Assembly: GCA_018241685.1 (NCBI GenBank)
Contig: JAFEDJ010000021.1
Span: 310,001-374,000, forward strand
Source: Pseudomonadota bacterium
GTDB lineage: Bacteria > Pseudomonadota > Gammaproteobacteria > Burkholderiales > Rhodocyclaceae
Reading direction: 5' to 3'
Length of the DNA: 64,000 nucleotides
Every line of letters begins with the position of its first letter. Position 1 is the stretch's first letter. The position numbers were made by a program, and so were the translations under genes. Positions 27,335-38,500 of this stretch are shown piece after piece. The notes under the pieces were generated by a model. It worked only from the letters and a program-made list of their open reading frames with translations. It made no database searches and was not told the DNA's origin.

Positions 27335-29857
27335 TTACTCGGTTTCGGCCTTCTTGCGGGTGGCCGGTTTCTTGGCGGCAGCCGTCTTGGGTTCCTTCTT
27401 CTCGAACTCGAAGCCGACCTTGCCGTCGTCGCCGCGCACCAGGAAGGCCGAGAACTTGCGCTTGGTGCGGCTCGACACGAAGCCGCGCAGCAGGTCGGTG
27501 CGCCCGGTATCGAGCAGCTTCTGCATCTGGTCGCGCTCGATCGGCTGCTGCAGGATGATCTTGCCGGAGCGGAAATCACACGACTTCTCCGGCCCCACCG
27601 ACTTGCTGCACACGTAGGACAGGCCGTGCTCATACACCTGGGCACTGCACTTCGGGCACTGGCCAAGGGAATCCTGGCCGGAGAAGTCCACCGCCTCGGC
27701 GGCTTCGTCTTCTTTCGGCTGGCCGAAATCGAATTCCGGCTGCTTGTCGTCGTTGAGACGGATCTCCGCGTTGAACAGGCGCCCCATCTTGTTGCGGAAG
27801 CCCAGCAACGGACCGACCCGGCCGGTGGACAGCAGGGCCTCGATCTCCGGGATCTCGAACTGGCGGCCGGCGACGATCTTCCAGGCACTCCAGTCGCAGC
27901 TCTGGCAGGAGAACTTCTTGTAATTCTCCTTCACTTGGCCGCCGCACTTGGGGCATGGCGTCTGTAGCGTGGCGAAGTCGCCGGGCACGGTGTCGGACTC
28001 GTAGCGCTTGGCGCGCTCGACGATATCGCGGGTCATGGCCTGGATGTGCTCCATGAACTCGGCCCGCGACAGCGCCCCGCGCTCCATCTGCGCCAGCTTG
28101 TGCTCCCACTCTCCGGTGAGTTCCGGCGAGGTCAGCTCGTTGGTGCCGAGGCCGCGCAGCAGCGTGATCAGCGAGAAGGCCTTGGCAGTCGGGATCAGCT
28201 CCTTGCCATCCCGCAGCATGTAGGTTTCACCGATCAGGTTTTCGATGATCTGTGCGCGGGTCGCCGGCGTGCCGAGACCGCGGCCAGCCATCGCGGCGCG
28301 CAGTTCCTCGTCGTCCACCATCTTGCCGGCACCTTCCATTGCCGACAGCAGCGTGGCTTCGTTGAAGCGTGCGGGCGGCTTGGTGACCAGGGCCTTGACC
28401 AGGATCTCGTCGGTGCTGACCTTCTCGCCGGGCTCGACGGCCACCAGCTGCGGCGTGCCGCCCTCTTCGTCGCTCGCCACCGCGGCAGACTTGCCGTAGA
28501 TGGCCAGCCAGCCCGGATTGACGAGGATCTTGCCCTCGGTCTTGAAGGCCTCGCCCTCGACGCGGGTGATGCGGGTGGTCACGCGGTACTCGGCGGCGGG
28601 GTAGAACACCGCCAGGAAGCGCCGGGTCACCAGGTCGTAGATCTTCGCCTCGGCCTCGGACAGGCTCTTGGGCGCTGTCCCGGTGGGGATGATTGCGAAG
28701 TGGTCCGAGATCTTGGCGTTGTTGAAGATGCGCTTGTTGGGCTTGGCCCAACCATGCTTGACGATCTCGTTGGCAAATGGGGTGTAGGCGTCCGGCAGGC
28801 CTCCGAGGATACCCTTGACCTGGCCGACGTAGTCTTCCGGCAGCGCGCGGGCGTCGGTCCGCGGATAGGTCAGGACCTTGTGCTTTTCATACAGCGCCTG
28901 GGCCAGTTGCAGCGTGGTGCGCGCCGAGAAGCCGAAACGGCCGTTGGCCTCGCGCTGCAGGGAGGTCAGGTCGAACAGCAGCGGCGACAGCTGGGTGGTC
29001 GGCTTGGACTCTTCCTCGACCGTGCCGGCCTTGCCCTCGCACTTGGCCTTGATGGCTTCGGCCTTCGCCTTGTCCCACAGACGGAAGGCGGTGGCATGCT
29101 CGGCGAGTGGCGTGCCTTCCTCGGGCTTCTTGAAACCCTCGTCGAACCAGCGGCCGGCATAGGCACCGGCTTGGCAGCCGAAGCTGGCCTCCAGCTCCCA
29201 GTAGTCGGTGGGCTTGAAGGCGCGGATCTTCTCCTCGCGCTCGACGACGATGGCCAGCGTCGGGGTCTGCACGCGCCCGACCGTGGTCAGGTGGAAGCCA
29301 CCGGTCTTGGAGTTGAAGGCGGTCATCGCGCGGGTGCCGTTGATGCCGATCAGCCAGTCGCTCTCGGCACGGCACACGGCCGCTTCACGCAGACCTTCCA
29401 CGTCGGCGGCGGCACGCAGCTGGGCGAAACCGTCGCGGATCGCACCGGCGGTCATCGACTGCAGCCACAGGCGCTGCACCGGCTTGGCCGAGCCCGAGTG
29501 CTGCACGATGAAGCTGAAGATCAGCTCCCCTTCGCGCCCCGCGTCACAGGCGTTGATCAGGCCTGTGACGTCCTTGCGCTTGATCAGACGGGTCAGCAGC
29601 TTGAGGCGGTCCTCGGTCTTCTCGATCGGGTTGAGGGCGAAATGGGGCGGGATGACCGGCAGGTGGGCGAAGGACCACTTGCCGCGCTTGACTTCGAATT
29701 CGGCGGGTACCGTGAGTTCGAGCAGATGGCCGACCGCCGAGGAGAGCACATAGTGCTCCGACTCGAAATAGTCCTTTTCCTTGGTGAAACCACCTAGGGC
29801 GCGGGCGATATCCGCCGCGACCGAGGGCTTTTCCGCGATGATCAGCTGCTTGCTCAT
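27335..29857 (-). CDS. topB: DNA topoisomerase III
   Basis: 840-residue type IA topoisomerase that relaxes or decatenates DNA through a covalent 5'-phosphotyrosine. It begins MSKQLIIAEKPSVAADIARAL (shown in part). The TOPRIM acidic motif DAGREGELIF lies near residue 105. The active-site Tyr is residue 331 in TYPRTDARALPEDY. The C-terminal region has a four-Cys zinc ribbon (CPKCGGQ with CQSCDWS), a second Cys motif (CPKCSAQ), a topoisomerase C-terminal repeat and a Lys/Ala-rich tail (about 815-840). It is the last gene of the LysM-dprA-smg-topB series, 150 bases after smg. Confidence 0.94.
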   Translation of the reverse strand: MSKQLIIAEKPSVAADIARALGGFTKEKDYFESEHYVLSSAVGHLLELTVPAEFEVKRGKWSFAHLPVIPPHFALNPIEKTEDRLKLLTRLIKRKDVTGLINACDAGREGELIFSFIVQHSGSAKPVQRLWLQSMTAGAIRDGFAQLRAAADVEGLREAAVCRAESDWLIGINGTRAMTAFNSKTGGFHLTTVGRVQTPTLAIVVEREEKIRAFKPTDYWELEASFGCQAGAYAGRWFDEGFKKPEEGTPLAEHATAFRLWDKAKAEAIKAKCEGKAGTVEEESKPTTQLSPLLFDLTSLQREANGRFGFSARTTLQLAQALYEKHKVLTYPRTDARALPEDYVGQVKGILGGLPDAYTPFANEIVKHGWAKPNKRIFNNAKISDHFAIIPTGTAPKSLSEAEAKIYDLVTRRFLAVFYPAAEYRVTTRITRVEGEAFKTEGKILVNPGWLAIYGKSAAVASDEEGGTPQLVAVEPGEKVSTDEILVKALVTKPPARFNEATLLSAMEGAGKMVDDEELRAAMAGRGLGTPATRAQIIENLIGETYMLRDGKELIPTAKAFSLITLLRGLGTNELTSPELTGEWEHKLAQMERGALSRAEFMEHIQAMTRDIVERAKRYESDTVPGDFATLQTPCPKCGGQVKENYKKFSCQSCDWSAWKIVAGRQFEIPEIEALLSTGRVGPLLGFRNKMGRLFNAEIRLNDDKQPEFDFGQPKEDEAAEAVDFSGQDSLGQCPKCSAQVYEHGLSYVCSKSVGPEKSCDFRSGKIILQQPIERDQMQKLLDTGRTDLLRGFVSSRTKRKFSAFLVRGDDGKVGFEFEKKEPKTAAAKKPATRKKAETE

Positions 29858-30007
29858 TGGAGTACCTTCGTGCTGCGCACTCCGGTCCTCGCCCTGGGGG
29901 CGGCCGGCCGGCTCATGCCTGTAGTGCGCAACATGGCGCCTGATTCAGGTTGTTGGAGGAGCGGCGCATCATACGGAAGCCTGCGCCGGGCGTGCAAGCC
30001 GGGCCGC

Positions 30008-30484
30008 TCAATGCACCGGGAATGCAGCCGGCTCTTCGTCCTCGAGCCCTTCGTTGAGCAGCTCGTCGAGGATCAGGCCATTGATCGGGCGATCCTGCTG
30101 CCACAACACCATCAGCACGATGACCTTGAGGTTCTCCAGCTCGATTTCCGGATCGTCGAGGGCCAGGGCTCGCTCGATGATCACTTCCCTGCACTCGGCG
30201 TCGAGAATGCCTGCATTCTCGAGGAAGAGCAGGAAGCCGCGACACTCCACGCCCAGACGAACCAGCTCGTCGTCAGCGTAGATGCGCAAGGAGCCGGCGC
30301 GGGCGCACTGGGCCGGACGCTCGCCATCAGACAGCTGACGCAGGCCGGACAACCATTCCAGGGCGTCGGTGATTTCTTCTTCCTCGAAACCGGCGGCCGT
30401 CAATTTCCGGGCCAGCTGCGCAGGTTCGGGGCATGCGTCGGCGTGGACGTAGTTCTCGAAGAGGTACACGAGGATATCGAACAT
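30008..30484 (-). CDS. smg: Smg protein (DUF494)
   Basis: 158-residue acidic cytoplasmic protein. The start MFDILVYLFENYVHADACPE and the segment LTAAGFEEEEITDALEWL are characteristic of Smg/DUF494. The family's biochemical role is not known; it almost always lies next to dprA, as here (29 bases after dprA) and ahead of topB. No signal peptide or membrane span is visible. Confidence 0.92.
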   Translation of the reverse strand: MFDILVYLFENYVHADACPEPAQLARKLTAAGFEEEEITDALEWLSGLRQLSDGERPAQCARAGSLRIYADDELVRLGVECRGFLLFLENAGILDAECREVIIERALALDDPEIELENLKVIVLMVLWQQDRPINGLILDELLNEGLEDEEPAAFPVH

Positions 30485-30513
30485 GGCGCGTAGGGCCTGA
30501 GGCCGGTGGTTTT

Positions 30514-31602
30514 TCAGAGGCGCTGGAGGCGCCCTCCGGGCAGGCGGGAGACCCGTCCGTCGAGTTCCAGCGTAAGCAGAATGGCGTAGAGCGCCTCCGG
30601 CGTCAAGCTGGTGCGGTGCACAAGAGTCTCGATATCCACCGGGTCATGCCCCAGCGCCGTGAGCACGCAGCCTTCGTCTCCGCCACCCTCAACCGGGCTG
30701 GAGGCTTGCTGCGGCGCCACTTCCCGCGCAGGCAAGCGCAGCTCCTCAAGTATGTCATTGGCAGATTCGACGAGCTTGGCGCCGTCGCGGATCAGGCGAT
30801 GGCAACCTCGGGACAGGGGCGAGTGGATGGAGCCAGGAATCGCAAAAACCTCCCGGCCGCAGTCACCGGCCAGGCGTGCAGTGATCAGCGAACCGCTCTT
30901 CACCGCCGCCTCGACCACCAGAACGCCACGGGACAGACCGGCAATCAACCTGTTGCGGCGCGGAAAGTGATGGGCCAACGGGCCGCTGCCGAGAGGAAGC
31001 TCGCTGACGATGGCGCCGGCTTCGGCAATCCGCCGGGCCAGCGCCGCGTTGCGGGCCGGGTAGATGCGGTCGGCACCGGTGCCGATCACGGCCACCGTCC
31101 GCCCGTCGCCGGCAAGGCCGCCCCGGTGGGCCGCCGCGTCGATACCGAGGGCCAGGCCGCTGACGATGCCCAGGCCGGTGGAGGACAGCGCCGCGGAAAA
31201 GGCCTCGGCGTTGGCCTCCCCTTGCGGCGTCGCATTGCGCGCGCCCACCACGGCGATGGATGGGCGGCTGAGCAGGCCGGCGTCGCCTTTGACGTAGAGC
31301 AGCACCGGTGGATCGGAGATTTCCAGCAGCGCCGCCGGATAAGCCGCATCACCGAGCGTCAGGACGGCATTGCCGGGTTCGGCCAGCCAGGCCAGCGCGG
31401 TATCCACCGCCTCGTTAGCATCATGTTCGAGGAGCAGACGGCTCGTGGCATCACCGACAACCGCCGCCAACGCGCCCGGCGTAGCGGAATAGATGACCTC
31501 AGGCAGCCCGAAGGCGGCCAGCAGCTGGCGCTGGCTCGCCGGGCCCAGGCCCGGCGTGAGGGTCAGACGCAGCCAGCCGGAGAGGGGATGGACGGCCGGC
31601 AA
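30514..31602 (-). CDS. dprA: DNA processing protein DprA
   Basis: 362-residue protein that loads RecA on incoming single-stranded DNA during natural transformation. A short N-terminal SAM-like region (about 1-80) precedes the Rossmann-like DprA core: VVGARNATPQGE, SGLALGIDAAAH, AVIGTGADRIYP, then FPRRNRLIAGLS and a GSLITA segment. A C-terminal winged-helix domain (about 300-362) is present. It lies 13 bases downstream of the LysM gene and upstream of smg, the standard betaproteobacterial order. Confidence 0.95.
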   Translation of the reverse strand: MPAVHPLSGWLRLTLTPGLGPASQRQLLAAFGLPEVIYSATPGALAAVVGDATSRLLLEHDANEAVDTALAWLAEPGNAVLTLGDAAYPAALLEISDPPVLLYVKGDAGLLSRPSIAVVGARNATPQGEANAEAFSAALSSTGLGIVSGLALGIDAAAHRGGLAGDGRTVAVIGTGADRIYPARNAALARRIAEAGAIVSELPLGSGPLAHHFPRRNRLIAGLSRGVLVVEAAVKSGSLITARLAGDCGREVFAIPGSIHSPLSRGCHRLIRDGAKLVESANDILEELRLPAREVAPQQASSPVEGGGDEGCVLTALGHDPVDIETLVHRTSLTPEALYAILLTLELDGRVSRLPGGRLQRL

Positions 31603-31615
31603 GATGCTTCGGCGT

Positions 31616-32719
31616 TCAAGGCTTGCGGGCGCTGTCGGCCACCGCTACCGAGCCCTTGCTGTCCATCACCAGCGCATAGGAGAGCCGGTCGAAGACGCGG
31701 AACACGAAGACCAGCCCGTAGCGCTGCTCCGGCAGACGGAAACGCTGGGCCGGCCCCACGTCACCCTCCCGGTAGACGGCCTCCCCGCGGTTGCGGTGCA
31801 GCGCCAGCACATGGCCGACTTCCATGCCGTCCCGCTTGCCGAGGCTGATCGACACCACGTGGTAACGGCCGGTTTCAGTCACGCCGTTATAAATGGACAC
31901 CACATGCCCACGCACATCCCCGTCCGGAGCATGGGGCACATAGCTAGGCAGCTCAGGGCGCCCCGCCGGCAGCAGACGGTCACCCTTGCCGATCTCCTGC
32001 TTGGCGCTCAATACCAAAAGGCTGGTCGGCACCGTGGCCTCCGGCTTGCCATCGACGGGCTCCTGCGGGTCCTCTTCCGGATCGGCGGTCACCCGCGCCA
32101 CCCCGAGATGAACGGCTTCATAGCCGAGGATCTCTCCGCTTAGCGGATCCTTCAACGGCTTAGCCTTGCGGTACACATTCCAGGTCTTGACGTCCGGCGT
32201 GATGCGCGTGGCAAAGATCGTATCGCCGGCCCCGGTGAAAACGCGTCCTTCCTGGGTGGCGACCAACACGCCAGCGGTCGCGTCGTCCTTGTCGGACACC
32301 ACCACCGGCTCGGTCAGGAAGGGGGCGATGGCACGCAGTGGAATACTCTGGATCGCAGCCTGGTCCGGTTGTGAATAGACTTGCGGGAAACGCTTTTCGT
32401 ACAGCGGGCGATCGACGGGGCCACCGACACGCGTGCCGAACTTGAGGGTCGGATTCGGACCGCTGCGGTCGAGGACGATGATCTGGCCTGGGTAGATGAG
32501 ATGCGGGTTGCGGATCTGCTCCCGGTTCAGGCGCCACACCTCGGGCCAGCGCCAGGGTTCCTTGAGAAACTTGCCGGAGATGCCCCACAGGGTATCGCCG
32601 GGCACCACGACGTGGCTGTCCGGCGCGTCGTCGGCCAGGCGGATGGGACTTGCTGCACCGGCAGCCGCAGGCACCAGGGCTGCGACGCCGATCAGGAGGG
32701 CGGATATAATGCGAATCAT
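31616..32719 (-). CDS. LysM-domain exported protein
   Basis: 367-residue protein. I start at the ATG 32717-32719, which exposes a clean signal peptide (MIRIISALLIGVAALVPAAA); the open frame upstream to 32857 has no such character. One LysM peptidoglycan-binding domain follows at about 37-85 (VVPGDTLWGISGKFL, then NPHLIYPGQIIVL). The rest is beta-rich without a known catalytic motif. It lies directly upstream of dprA and divergent from def, a common arrangement in this class, and probably acts in the periplasm. The exact role is not known. Confidence 0.9.
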   Translation of the reverse strand: MIRIISALLIGVAALVPAAAGAASPIRLADDAPDSHVVVPGDTLWGISGKFLKEPWRWPEVWRLNREQIRNPHLIYPGQIIVLDRSGPNPTLKFGTRVGGPVDRPLYEKRFPQVYSQPDQAAIQSIPLRAIAPFLTEPVVVSDKDDATAGVLVATQEGRVFTGAGDTIFATRITPDVKTWNVYRKAKPLKDPLSGEILGYEAVHLGVARVTADPEEDPQEPVDGKPEATVPTSLLVLSAKQEIGKGDRLLPAGRPELPSYVPHAPDGDVRGHVVSIYNGVTETGRYHVVSISLGKRDGMEVGHVLALHRNRGEAVYREGDVGPAQRFRLPEQRYGLVFVFRVFDRLSYALVMDSKGSVAVADSARKP

Positions 32720-32862
32720 CGGAAGAGCACTCGCTTTCGGCGAACAGGCACCGCCCGGCAAAGGGCTGCCTGTGTTGCGGAGCCGATACCCGCCTTGCAA
32801 GATGCGAGCATCGTAGATTTGGCTCAAAATTCTGCACGTAAAGTCTTCATCCGGCAATATTT

Positions 32863-33366
32863 ATGGCCCTGCTACCCATTCTCCGTTATCCCGATCCTCG
32901 TTTGCACACCCGTGCTACTCCGGTACGCGAAGTGAACGACGAAATCCGCCGACTGATCGCCAACATGGCGGAAACCATGTACGAGGCCCCCGGCATCGGC
33001 TTGGCCGCCACACAGGTGGACGTCCACAAACGGGTCGTCGTCATCGATGTCTCGGAAGACAAGTCCGAGCTGCTGGCGCTGATCAACCCGGAAATCCTCG
33101 AACGCTCCGGCGAGCACCTCGGCGAGGAAGGCTGCCTGTCCGTGCCCGGTATCTACGACAAGGTCGTCCGTGCCGAACGGGTCAAGGTGCGCGCCCTCAA
33201 CCAGAAAGGCGAGACCTTCGAGATGGAGGCCGACGGCCTGCTCGCGGTGTGCATCCAGCACGAGCTGGATCACCTGGAAGGCAAGGTCTTCGTCGAATAC
33301 CTGTCCCAGCTCAAGCAGACCCGCATCAAGGGCAAGCTGGCCAAGAAAGCCCGGATCACCGCCTGA
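32863..33366 (+). CDS. def: Peptide deformylase
   Basis: 167-residue metalloenzyme that removes the N-formyl group from new proteins. All three family motifs are present: GIGLAATQ (about 45), EEGCLSVPG (about 88, with the metal-binding Cys) and QHELDHLEG (about 130, HExxH). It starts 143 bases from the divergent LysM gene. The stop overlaps the fmt start (TGATG), so both are translated from one message. Confidence 0.97.
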   Translation: MALLPILRYPDPRLHTRATPVREVNDEIRRLIANMAETMYEAPGIGLAATQVDVHKRVVVIDVSEDKSELLALINPEILERSGEHLGEEGCLSVPGIYDKVVRAERVKVRALNQKGETFEMEADGLLAVCIQHELDHLEGKVFVEYLSQLKQTRIKGKLAKKARITA

Positions 33367-34289
33367 TGAGAGTCGCCTTCGCCGGAACCCCCGAATTCGC
33401 CGCCGCCGCGCTGCAGGCCATCCTCGCCGCCGGCTTTGAAGTCCCGCTGGTCCTGACCCAGCCGGACCGCCCCGCCGGGCGTGGCATGCAGCTGCAGCCG
33501 AGCCCGGTCAAGCAGGTCGCAGCCGCCGCCGGCATCCCTGTCCATCAGCCGGAAAAGCTGCGCACGCCAGAACAGCAGGCGCCGCTGGCCGAAGCCGGCG
33601 TCGACGTGCTGGTGGTAGCCGCCTACGGCATCATCCTGCCCCAGGCGGTGCTCGACCTGCCGCGCTACGGCTGCCTCAACATCCATGCCTCGCTGCTGCC
33701 ACGCTGGCGCGGCGCCGCGCCGATCCACCGGGCCATCGAGGCCGGCGACGCGGAAACCGGCATCACCATCATGCAGATGGACGCCGGCCTCGACACTGGC
33801 CCGATGCTGATGAAGCGCAGCACGGCCATCGAATCCGACGACACCACCGGCAGCCTGCACGACCGCCTGGCCAGCCTCGGCGCTGATCTGATCGTCGACG
33901 CCCTGCGGGCGCTGCCCGGCGGCGGCCTGAAGGCCACGCCGCAGCCGGCCGACGGCGTCACCTACGCGGCCAAGATCGGCAAGGCCGAAGCCACCGTGGA
34001 CTGGACCCGCCCAGCCGCCGAGATCGAGCGTGCCATCCGCGCCTTCAACCCCTTCCCCGGCGCGCTGGGCACCTACCAGGGCACGCCGATCAAGCTATGG
34101 CGCGCCCGTGCCATCGACGCCAGCGGCGCTCCCGGCGAAGTACTGCTGGCCGAAGGGGCCGGCGTGATCGTCGCCTGCGGCGAGGGTGCACTGTGCATCA
34201 CCGAGCTGCAGAAGCCCGGCGGCAAGCGTTTGGCGGCGGCCGATTTCGTCCGCGGCACGGCCATCGCCGTAGGTAGCCGCTTCGACTGA
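33366..34289 (+). CDS. fmt: Methionyl-tRNA formyltransferase
   Basis: 307-residue enzyme that formylates initiator Met-tRNA. The start at 33366 overlaps the def stop; the frame is open further upstream but only as a shadow of def. The formyltransferase core shows [25 protein letters not shown] and the signature [14 protein letters not shown] followed by [19 protein letters not shown] (positions about 108-145). The C-terminal OB-like domain begins near residue 205. A terminator follows 24 bases after the stop. Confidence 0.97.
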   Translation: MRVAFAGTPEFAAAALQAILAAGFEVPLVLTQPDRPAGRGMQLQPSPVKQVAAAAGIPVHQPEKLRTPEQQAPLAEAGVDVLVVAAYGIILPQAVLDLPRYGCLNIHASLLPRWRGAAPIHRAIEAGDAETGITIMQMDAGLDTGPMLMKRSTAIESDDTTGSLHDRLASLGADLIVDALRALPGGGLKATPQPADGVTYAAKIGKAEATVDWTRPAAEIERAIRAFNPFPGALGTYQGTPIKLWRARAIDASGAPGEVLLAEGAGVIVACGEGALCITELQKPGGKRLAAADFVRGTAIAVGSRFD

Positions 34290-34313
34290 TCCAGCCTCCC
34301 GACTGCAGCCCCA

Positions 34314-34340
34314 AGCCCGCGCCGCCCGCGGGCTTTTTTT
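34314..34340 (+). terminator. Rho-independent terminator after def-fmt
   Basis: A perfect eight-base stem AGCCCGCG / CGCGGGCT with a five-base loop, followed by a run of seven T. It ends the def-fmt transcript and separates it from htpX. Confidence 0.93.
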
Positions 34341-34460
34341 CGCACTTCATGCCAGCCGTCTGCCGCTTTCATGCAAGCGCCTAAAAATTCTTGAATTTTT
34401 GGTGGTCTTCCCCATCTAACCAGCGCTTCCCACTTAATTCCGAAAGGACGGTTACACCCA

Positions 34461-35312
34461 ATGCTCGGCAACTGGCTCAAGACATCCATCCTGATGGCGG
34501 CGATCATCGCGCTGTTCGGCGTGATCGGCGGCCTCATCGGCGGCAAGTCGGGGATGGTGCTCGCGCTGGTCTTCGGCGGCGCAATGAACCTGTTCTCCTA
34601 CTGGTTCTCCGACAAAATGGTCCTGCGCATGTACAACGCGCAGGAAGTGGACGAAACCAGCTCCCCCTACCTGTACAACATGGTCCGCGAACTGGCCGGC
34701 CGCGCCCAGCTGCCGATGCCGCGCGTCTATATCATCCACGAGGACCAGCCGAACGCCTTCGCCACCGGCCGCAACCCCGAGAACGCCGCCGTGGCGGCCA
34801 CCACCGGCATCCTGCAGATGCTCAGCCAGCGCGAACTGCGCGGCGTGATGGCCCACGAACTGGCCCATGTGAAGCATCGGGACATCCTGATCTCGACGAT
34901 CTCGGCGACGATGGCCGGAGCAATCTCGGCACTGGCCAACTTCGCGATGTTCTTCAGCGGCCGCGACTCGGAAGGCCGCCCGGCCAACCCGATCGCCTCC
35001 ATTGCGGTGGCCCTGCTCGCCCCTCTGGCCGCCAGCGTGATCCAGATGGCGATCTCCCGCGCCCGCGAGTTCGAGGCCGACCGGGGCGGTGCCGAAATCG
35101 CCAGCGACCCGCACGCGCTGGCCGACGCGCTGATGAAGATCGATGCATTCGCCCGCGGCATCCCGATGCCGACCGCCGAAGCCCACCCGGAAACCGGCCA
35201 GATGATGATCATGAACCCCCTGTCGGGCCGCGGCCTGGCCGGCCTGTTCAGCACCCACCCGGCCACCGAGGAACGGGTTTCCCGCCTGCGCGCGATGGCC
35301 AACCGCCGCTGA
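34461..35312 (+). CDS. htpX: Membrane zinc protease HtpX
   Basis: 283-residue inner-membrane M48 metalloprotease for quality control of membrane proteins. Two N-terminal spans (about 7-30 and 32-50) precede the zinc motif [14 protein letters not shown] (HExxH near residue 135). Two further spans follow (about 150-195). The third zinc ligand Glu is in the segment [15 protein letters not shown]. The C-terminus has [16 protein letters not shown], typical of the family. It has its own promoter region after the fmt terminator; a heat-shock-type promoter is known in relatives, but I cannot assign one here. Confidence 0.96.
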   Translation: MLGNWLKTSILMAAIIALFGVIGGLIGGKSGMVLALVFGGAMNLFSYWFSDKMVLRMYNAQEVDETSSPYLYNMVRELAGRAQLPMPRVYIIHEDQPNAFATGRNPENAAVAATTGILQMLSQRELRGVMAHELAHVKHRDILISTISATMAGAISALANFAMFFSGRDSEGRPANPIASIAVALLAPLAASVIQMAISRAREFEADRGGAEIASDPHALADALMKIDAFARGIPMPTAEAHPETGQMMIMNPLSGRGLAGLFSTHPATEERVSRLRAMANRR

Positions 35313-35360
35313 GGCTTTCTCTCAGCGCCCAGCGGCTGAAATCAAGATCGGCCTCGCCAC

Positions 35361-35416
35361 GATCAACGCGGTATGACCGGGATCCGCGTGGCCGTGGCGA
35401 TGGCTGCGCGTTGATC
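35361..35416. repeat. Inverted repeat in the htpX / kinase gap
   Basis: GATCAACGCG (35361-35370) and CGCGTTGATC (35407-35416) are perfect inverted copies 36 bases apart in the 196-base gap between two convergent genes. The intervening DNA is GC-rich and could fold further. There is no T-run, so it is not a plain intrinsic terminator; a folded mRNA end or REP-like element is possible. The palindrome GAAGCCGGCTTC lies near 35453. Nothing else is recognisable in this gap. Confidence 0.4.
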
Positions 35417-35508
35417 AGGGCCACGATTGCGATGCCAGCCATCTAACGTGACGAAGCCGGCTTCGAAACAATCCATCCACTGGCAGAGCGCGCTTTTCAG
35501 CGGCATGC

Positions 35509-38500
35509 TCATGACCGACCCGATGCGCCCCCCTCAAGGGCGCAGCGGATTGCTCCGACCAGCGGCGGCAACACCTGTCCCAGCGCCACCAACTGGTCTG
35601 CCAGCGCATCCACATTGCCGCTGCGCACGGTCCGACAGATTCCATCTGCCAGCGCAAAGACATCCACTGCGCCCACGTTACCCGCAGCCCCCTTCAAGGT
35701 ATGGGATAGGTGTGCGATGGCCGCCAGATCACCGGCAGCCAGGCAAGCATTGAGGCGATCGGCCGCATCGCCATGGTTGCTGGCGAAGATATCAAGCAGT
35801 CGTCCATAGGTCGGCCACTTGCCACGCACCAGCCTCACCCCCCTCTCGGCGTCGAGTCCGGCAATACCTTGCAAGCGAGTAGCCCACGCATCGGACGTAG
35901 CGTCGGGTACAGGGGGCTGCACAGGCTCAGGCAAGGCATCCGCTCCTCCCTGTACCAGCCATTTGAGCAACACTCGACGCAGATCTTCCGGCTCCACCGG
36001 CTTGGCCAGGAAATCGTTCATACCCGCCATCCGGCACGCATCCTGGTCTTCCTCAAAGGCGTTGGCGGTCATTGCGACAATAGGCAAAGCGTCCTGGTCA
36101 GGCAGGGCACGAATGGTACGGGTAGCCTCCAAACCATCCATAACCGGCATCTGCATGTCCATCAGCACCAGATCGTAATCGCCGCTTCGCACGCACGCCA
36201 CGGCTTGCTGACCGTTTTCGGCACACTCCACGACCAGCCCCAGATCGTCCAGCATGTCCACCGCCACTTCCTGATTGAGCTGATTGTCCTCAACCAGCAA
36301 GACTCTCCGCCCCTGCAACGCAGGCACATCTTCGGCCAGCAGATCAGTCCGCGCATCACCGCCCGCGACGGGCAGACTGATCCCCGGTCGGGTCTGCAGA
36401 CGTGCAGTAAACCAGAAAGAGCTTCCCTGTCCCAAGCGACTTTCCACCCCGGCTTCGCCTCCCATCAAGGCCGCCAGATGGCGGGTCAGAGCCAAGCCAA
36501 GACCGGTGCCGCCGTATTTGCGGGTAGTCGATGCATCGGCCTGCTCGAAAGACTGGAAGAGGCGCGACAACTGGTCGGGCGCAATGCCGATGCCGCTGTC
36601 ACTCACCTCGAAGCGGACCAGCATCTCCTGTTCCCCCTCCTCCAGAATTCTGGCCTTGAGACTGACCCCACCCCGTTCGGTAAACTTCACCGCATTGCCG
36701 AGATAGTTGAGCAATGCCTGGCGCAAACGAGTCACATCACCGCGCAGCACCGGCGGCAGGCCGTCCGTATCCGAATGAAAACTCAGATGCTTGGCGGCGA
36801 GGCGTTCGTGGATCAGGGAATGAGCCTGATTGAACAGGGCTTCCGGAGAGAAATCGATAGACTCAAGCAACAGCTTGCCGGCCTCGATCTTCGAGATGTC
36901 GAGAATGTCGTTGATGATCGACAGCAGATGTGCCCCCGCATGACGGATCTTGTTCAGGCGGTCGCGCTGGGACGCATCGAGGGGGCTGCGCTCCAGCAGG
37001 CGGGCCAAGCCGAGGATGGCATTCATCGGCGTACGGATCTCGTGGCTCATGTTGGCCAGGAATGCGCTCTTCGCCTGACTGGCGGACTCGGCGCGCCGAC
37101 GGGCTTCGGCCAGCTGCTCGGTGCGCTCGGCCACCAGATCCTCAAGGTGGTGGTGATATACAGCCAGCTGGGCATCCCGCTCGCGCAACTCGGTGATATC
37201 GAAAAAGGTCGTCATAAAGAAATCGCCCACGTCCGACCCTGACACCAACAGGGTCCGCTGCTCGCCTGATTTGCAGGTGACGCGGAATTCCCGTGGCTCG
37301 ACAGGACGTCCTGCCGCCCGAGCTTGACTGACGGCATCCTGCCAAGAACTCCGCCCCCAAGCCCGATAAGCGGGGTCGGGATAGGCCAGCTGCCACCAGC
37401 ACTCCGCATCGGGAATTTCCCGGCGGTTGTAACCGAAGCTCTCCACGAAGCGGCGATTGATATCGATGATCCGCCCCTCGCGATTGACAAGGCTGAGCGG
37501 CAAAGGCGCCACTTCAAACAACTGGCGGAAACGCGCCTCGCTCTCCCGCAAGGCGGACTCTTCCCGGTGGCGGGCAACAGCAATCGCCGCCAGGTCGGTC
37601 GCCAGGGCCACCTGCTGAAGATGACGTTCGGCCGGCCCCGACGTGCTGCCCGGGTACAGCGCAAAAGTCCCAAGCACCACGCCCTCACGACTGAAAATCG
37701 GCGTCGACCAGCACGCCACCAGACCATATTCGGCGGCCAGCTCGCGATAATCCTTCCACAGGGGGTCAGTGGCGATGTCCCTGACGATCACCGGACTGCG
37801 CCGCCACGCCGCAGTCCCGCAGGAGCCCACGGCCTCGCCGATGGGCACACCATCCACGGCGCGGTTGTAACCATCGGGTAGATTGGGCGCAGCGCCATGG
37901 CGCAAGTGGACGCCATCCGCATCGAGCAACAGGATCGATACCCTCACGTCAGGCAGTTGTGCCTCCACACCGCGAGCCAGGGTTTCCAGCGTATTGCGCA
38001 GCGTAGCGCCAGACGCCACCATTTCCAGAATATGGCGCTGGGTCTCCAAGTAGATCTCGCCCTGCTTGCGGACGGTCACATCCGTCCACGAACCGACGAT
38101 TTCCTCTCCATCCTCTGCATCACTGCCGGCCATTCGCAACTCGTCGCGCACCCAGAAATAGCGCCCGTCCCGATGGGCAAAGCGGTACTCGAGGCCCAGT
38201 TGCCCACCAACCCGAAGACTACGCCAGGCAGCCTTCGCCGCCTCGCGGTCATCGGGATGCAGCCCGGCCTGCCACCAGCCGGGCTCCAGCACTTCGTCCG
38301 GCATGTAGCCGAAGATACGCTGAATGTTGTCGCCGACCATCGCCGGCACCCAGCGCCCGGCCTTCTGCCGCATCGCATAAAGGATGGTTGGACTGGCCTC
38401 CACCAAATGGCGCAGCTGGCGCTCTGCGGCCACCTGACGGCGCTGGGCCTCCTCTCCTGCCGCCCGGTCGCGCAGGGCGCGGATGCCGAAGGCCAGATCG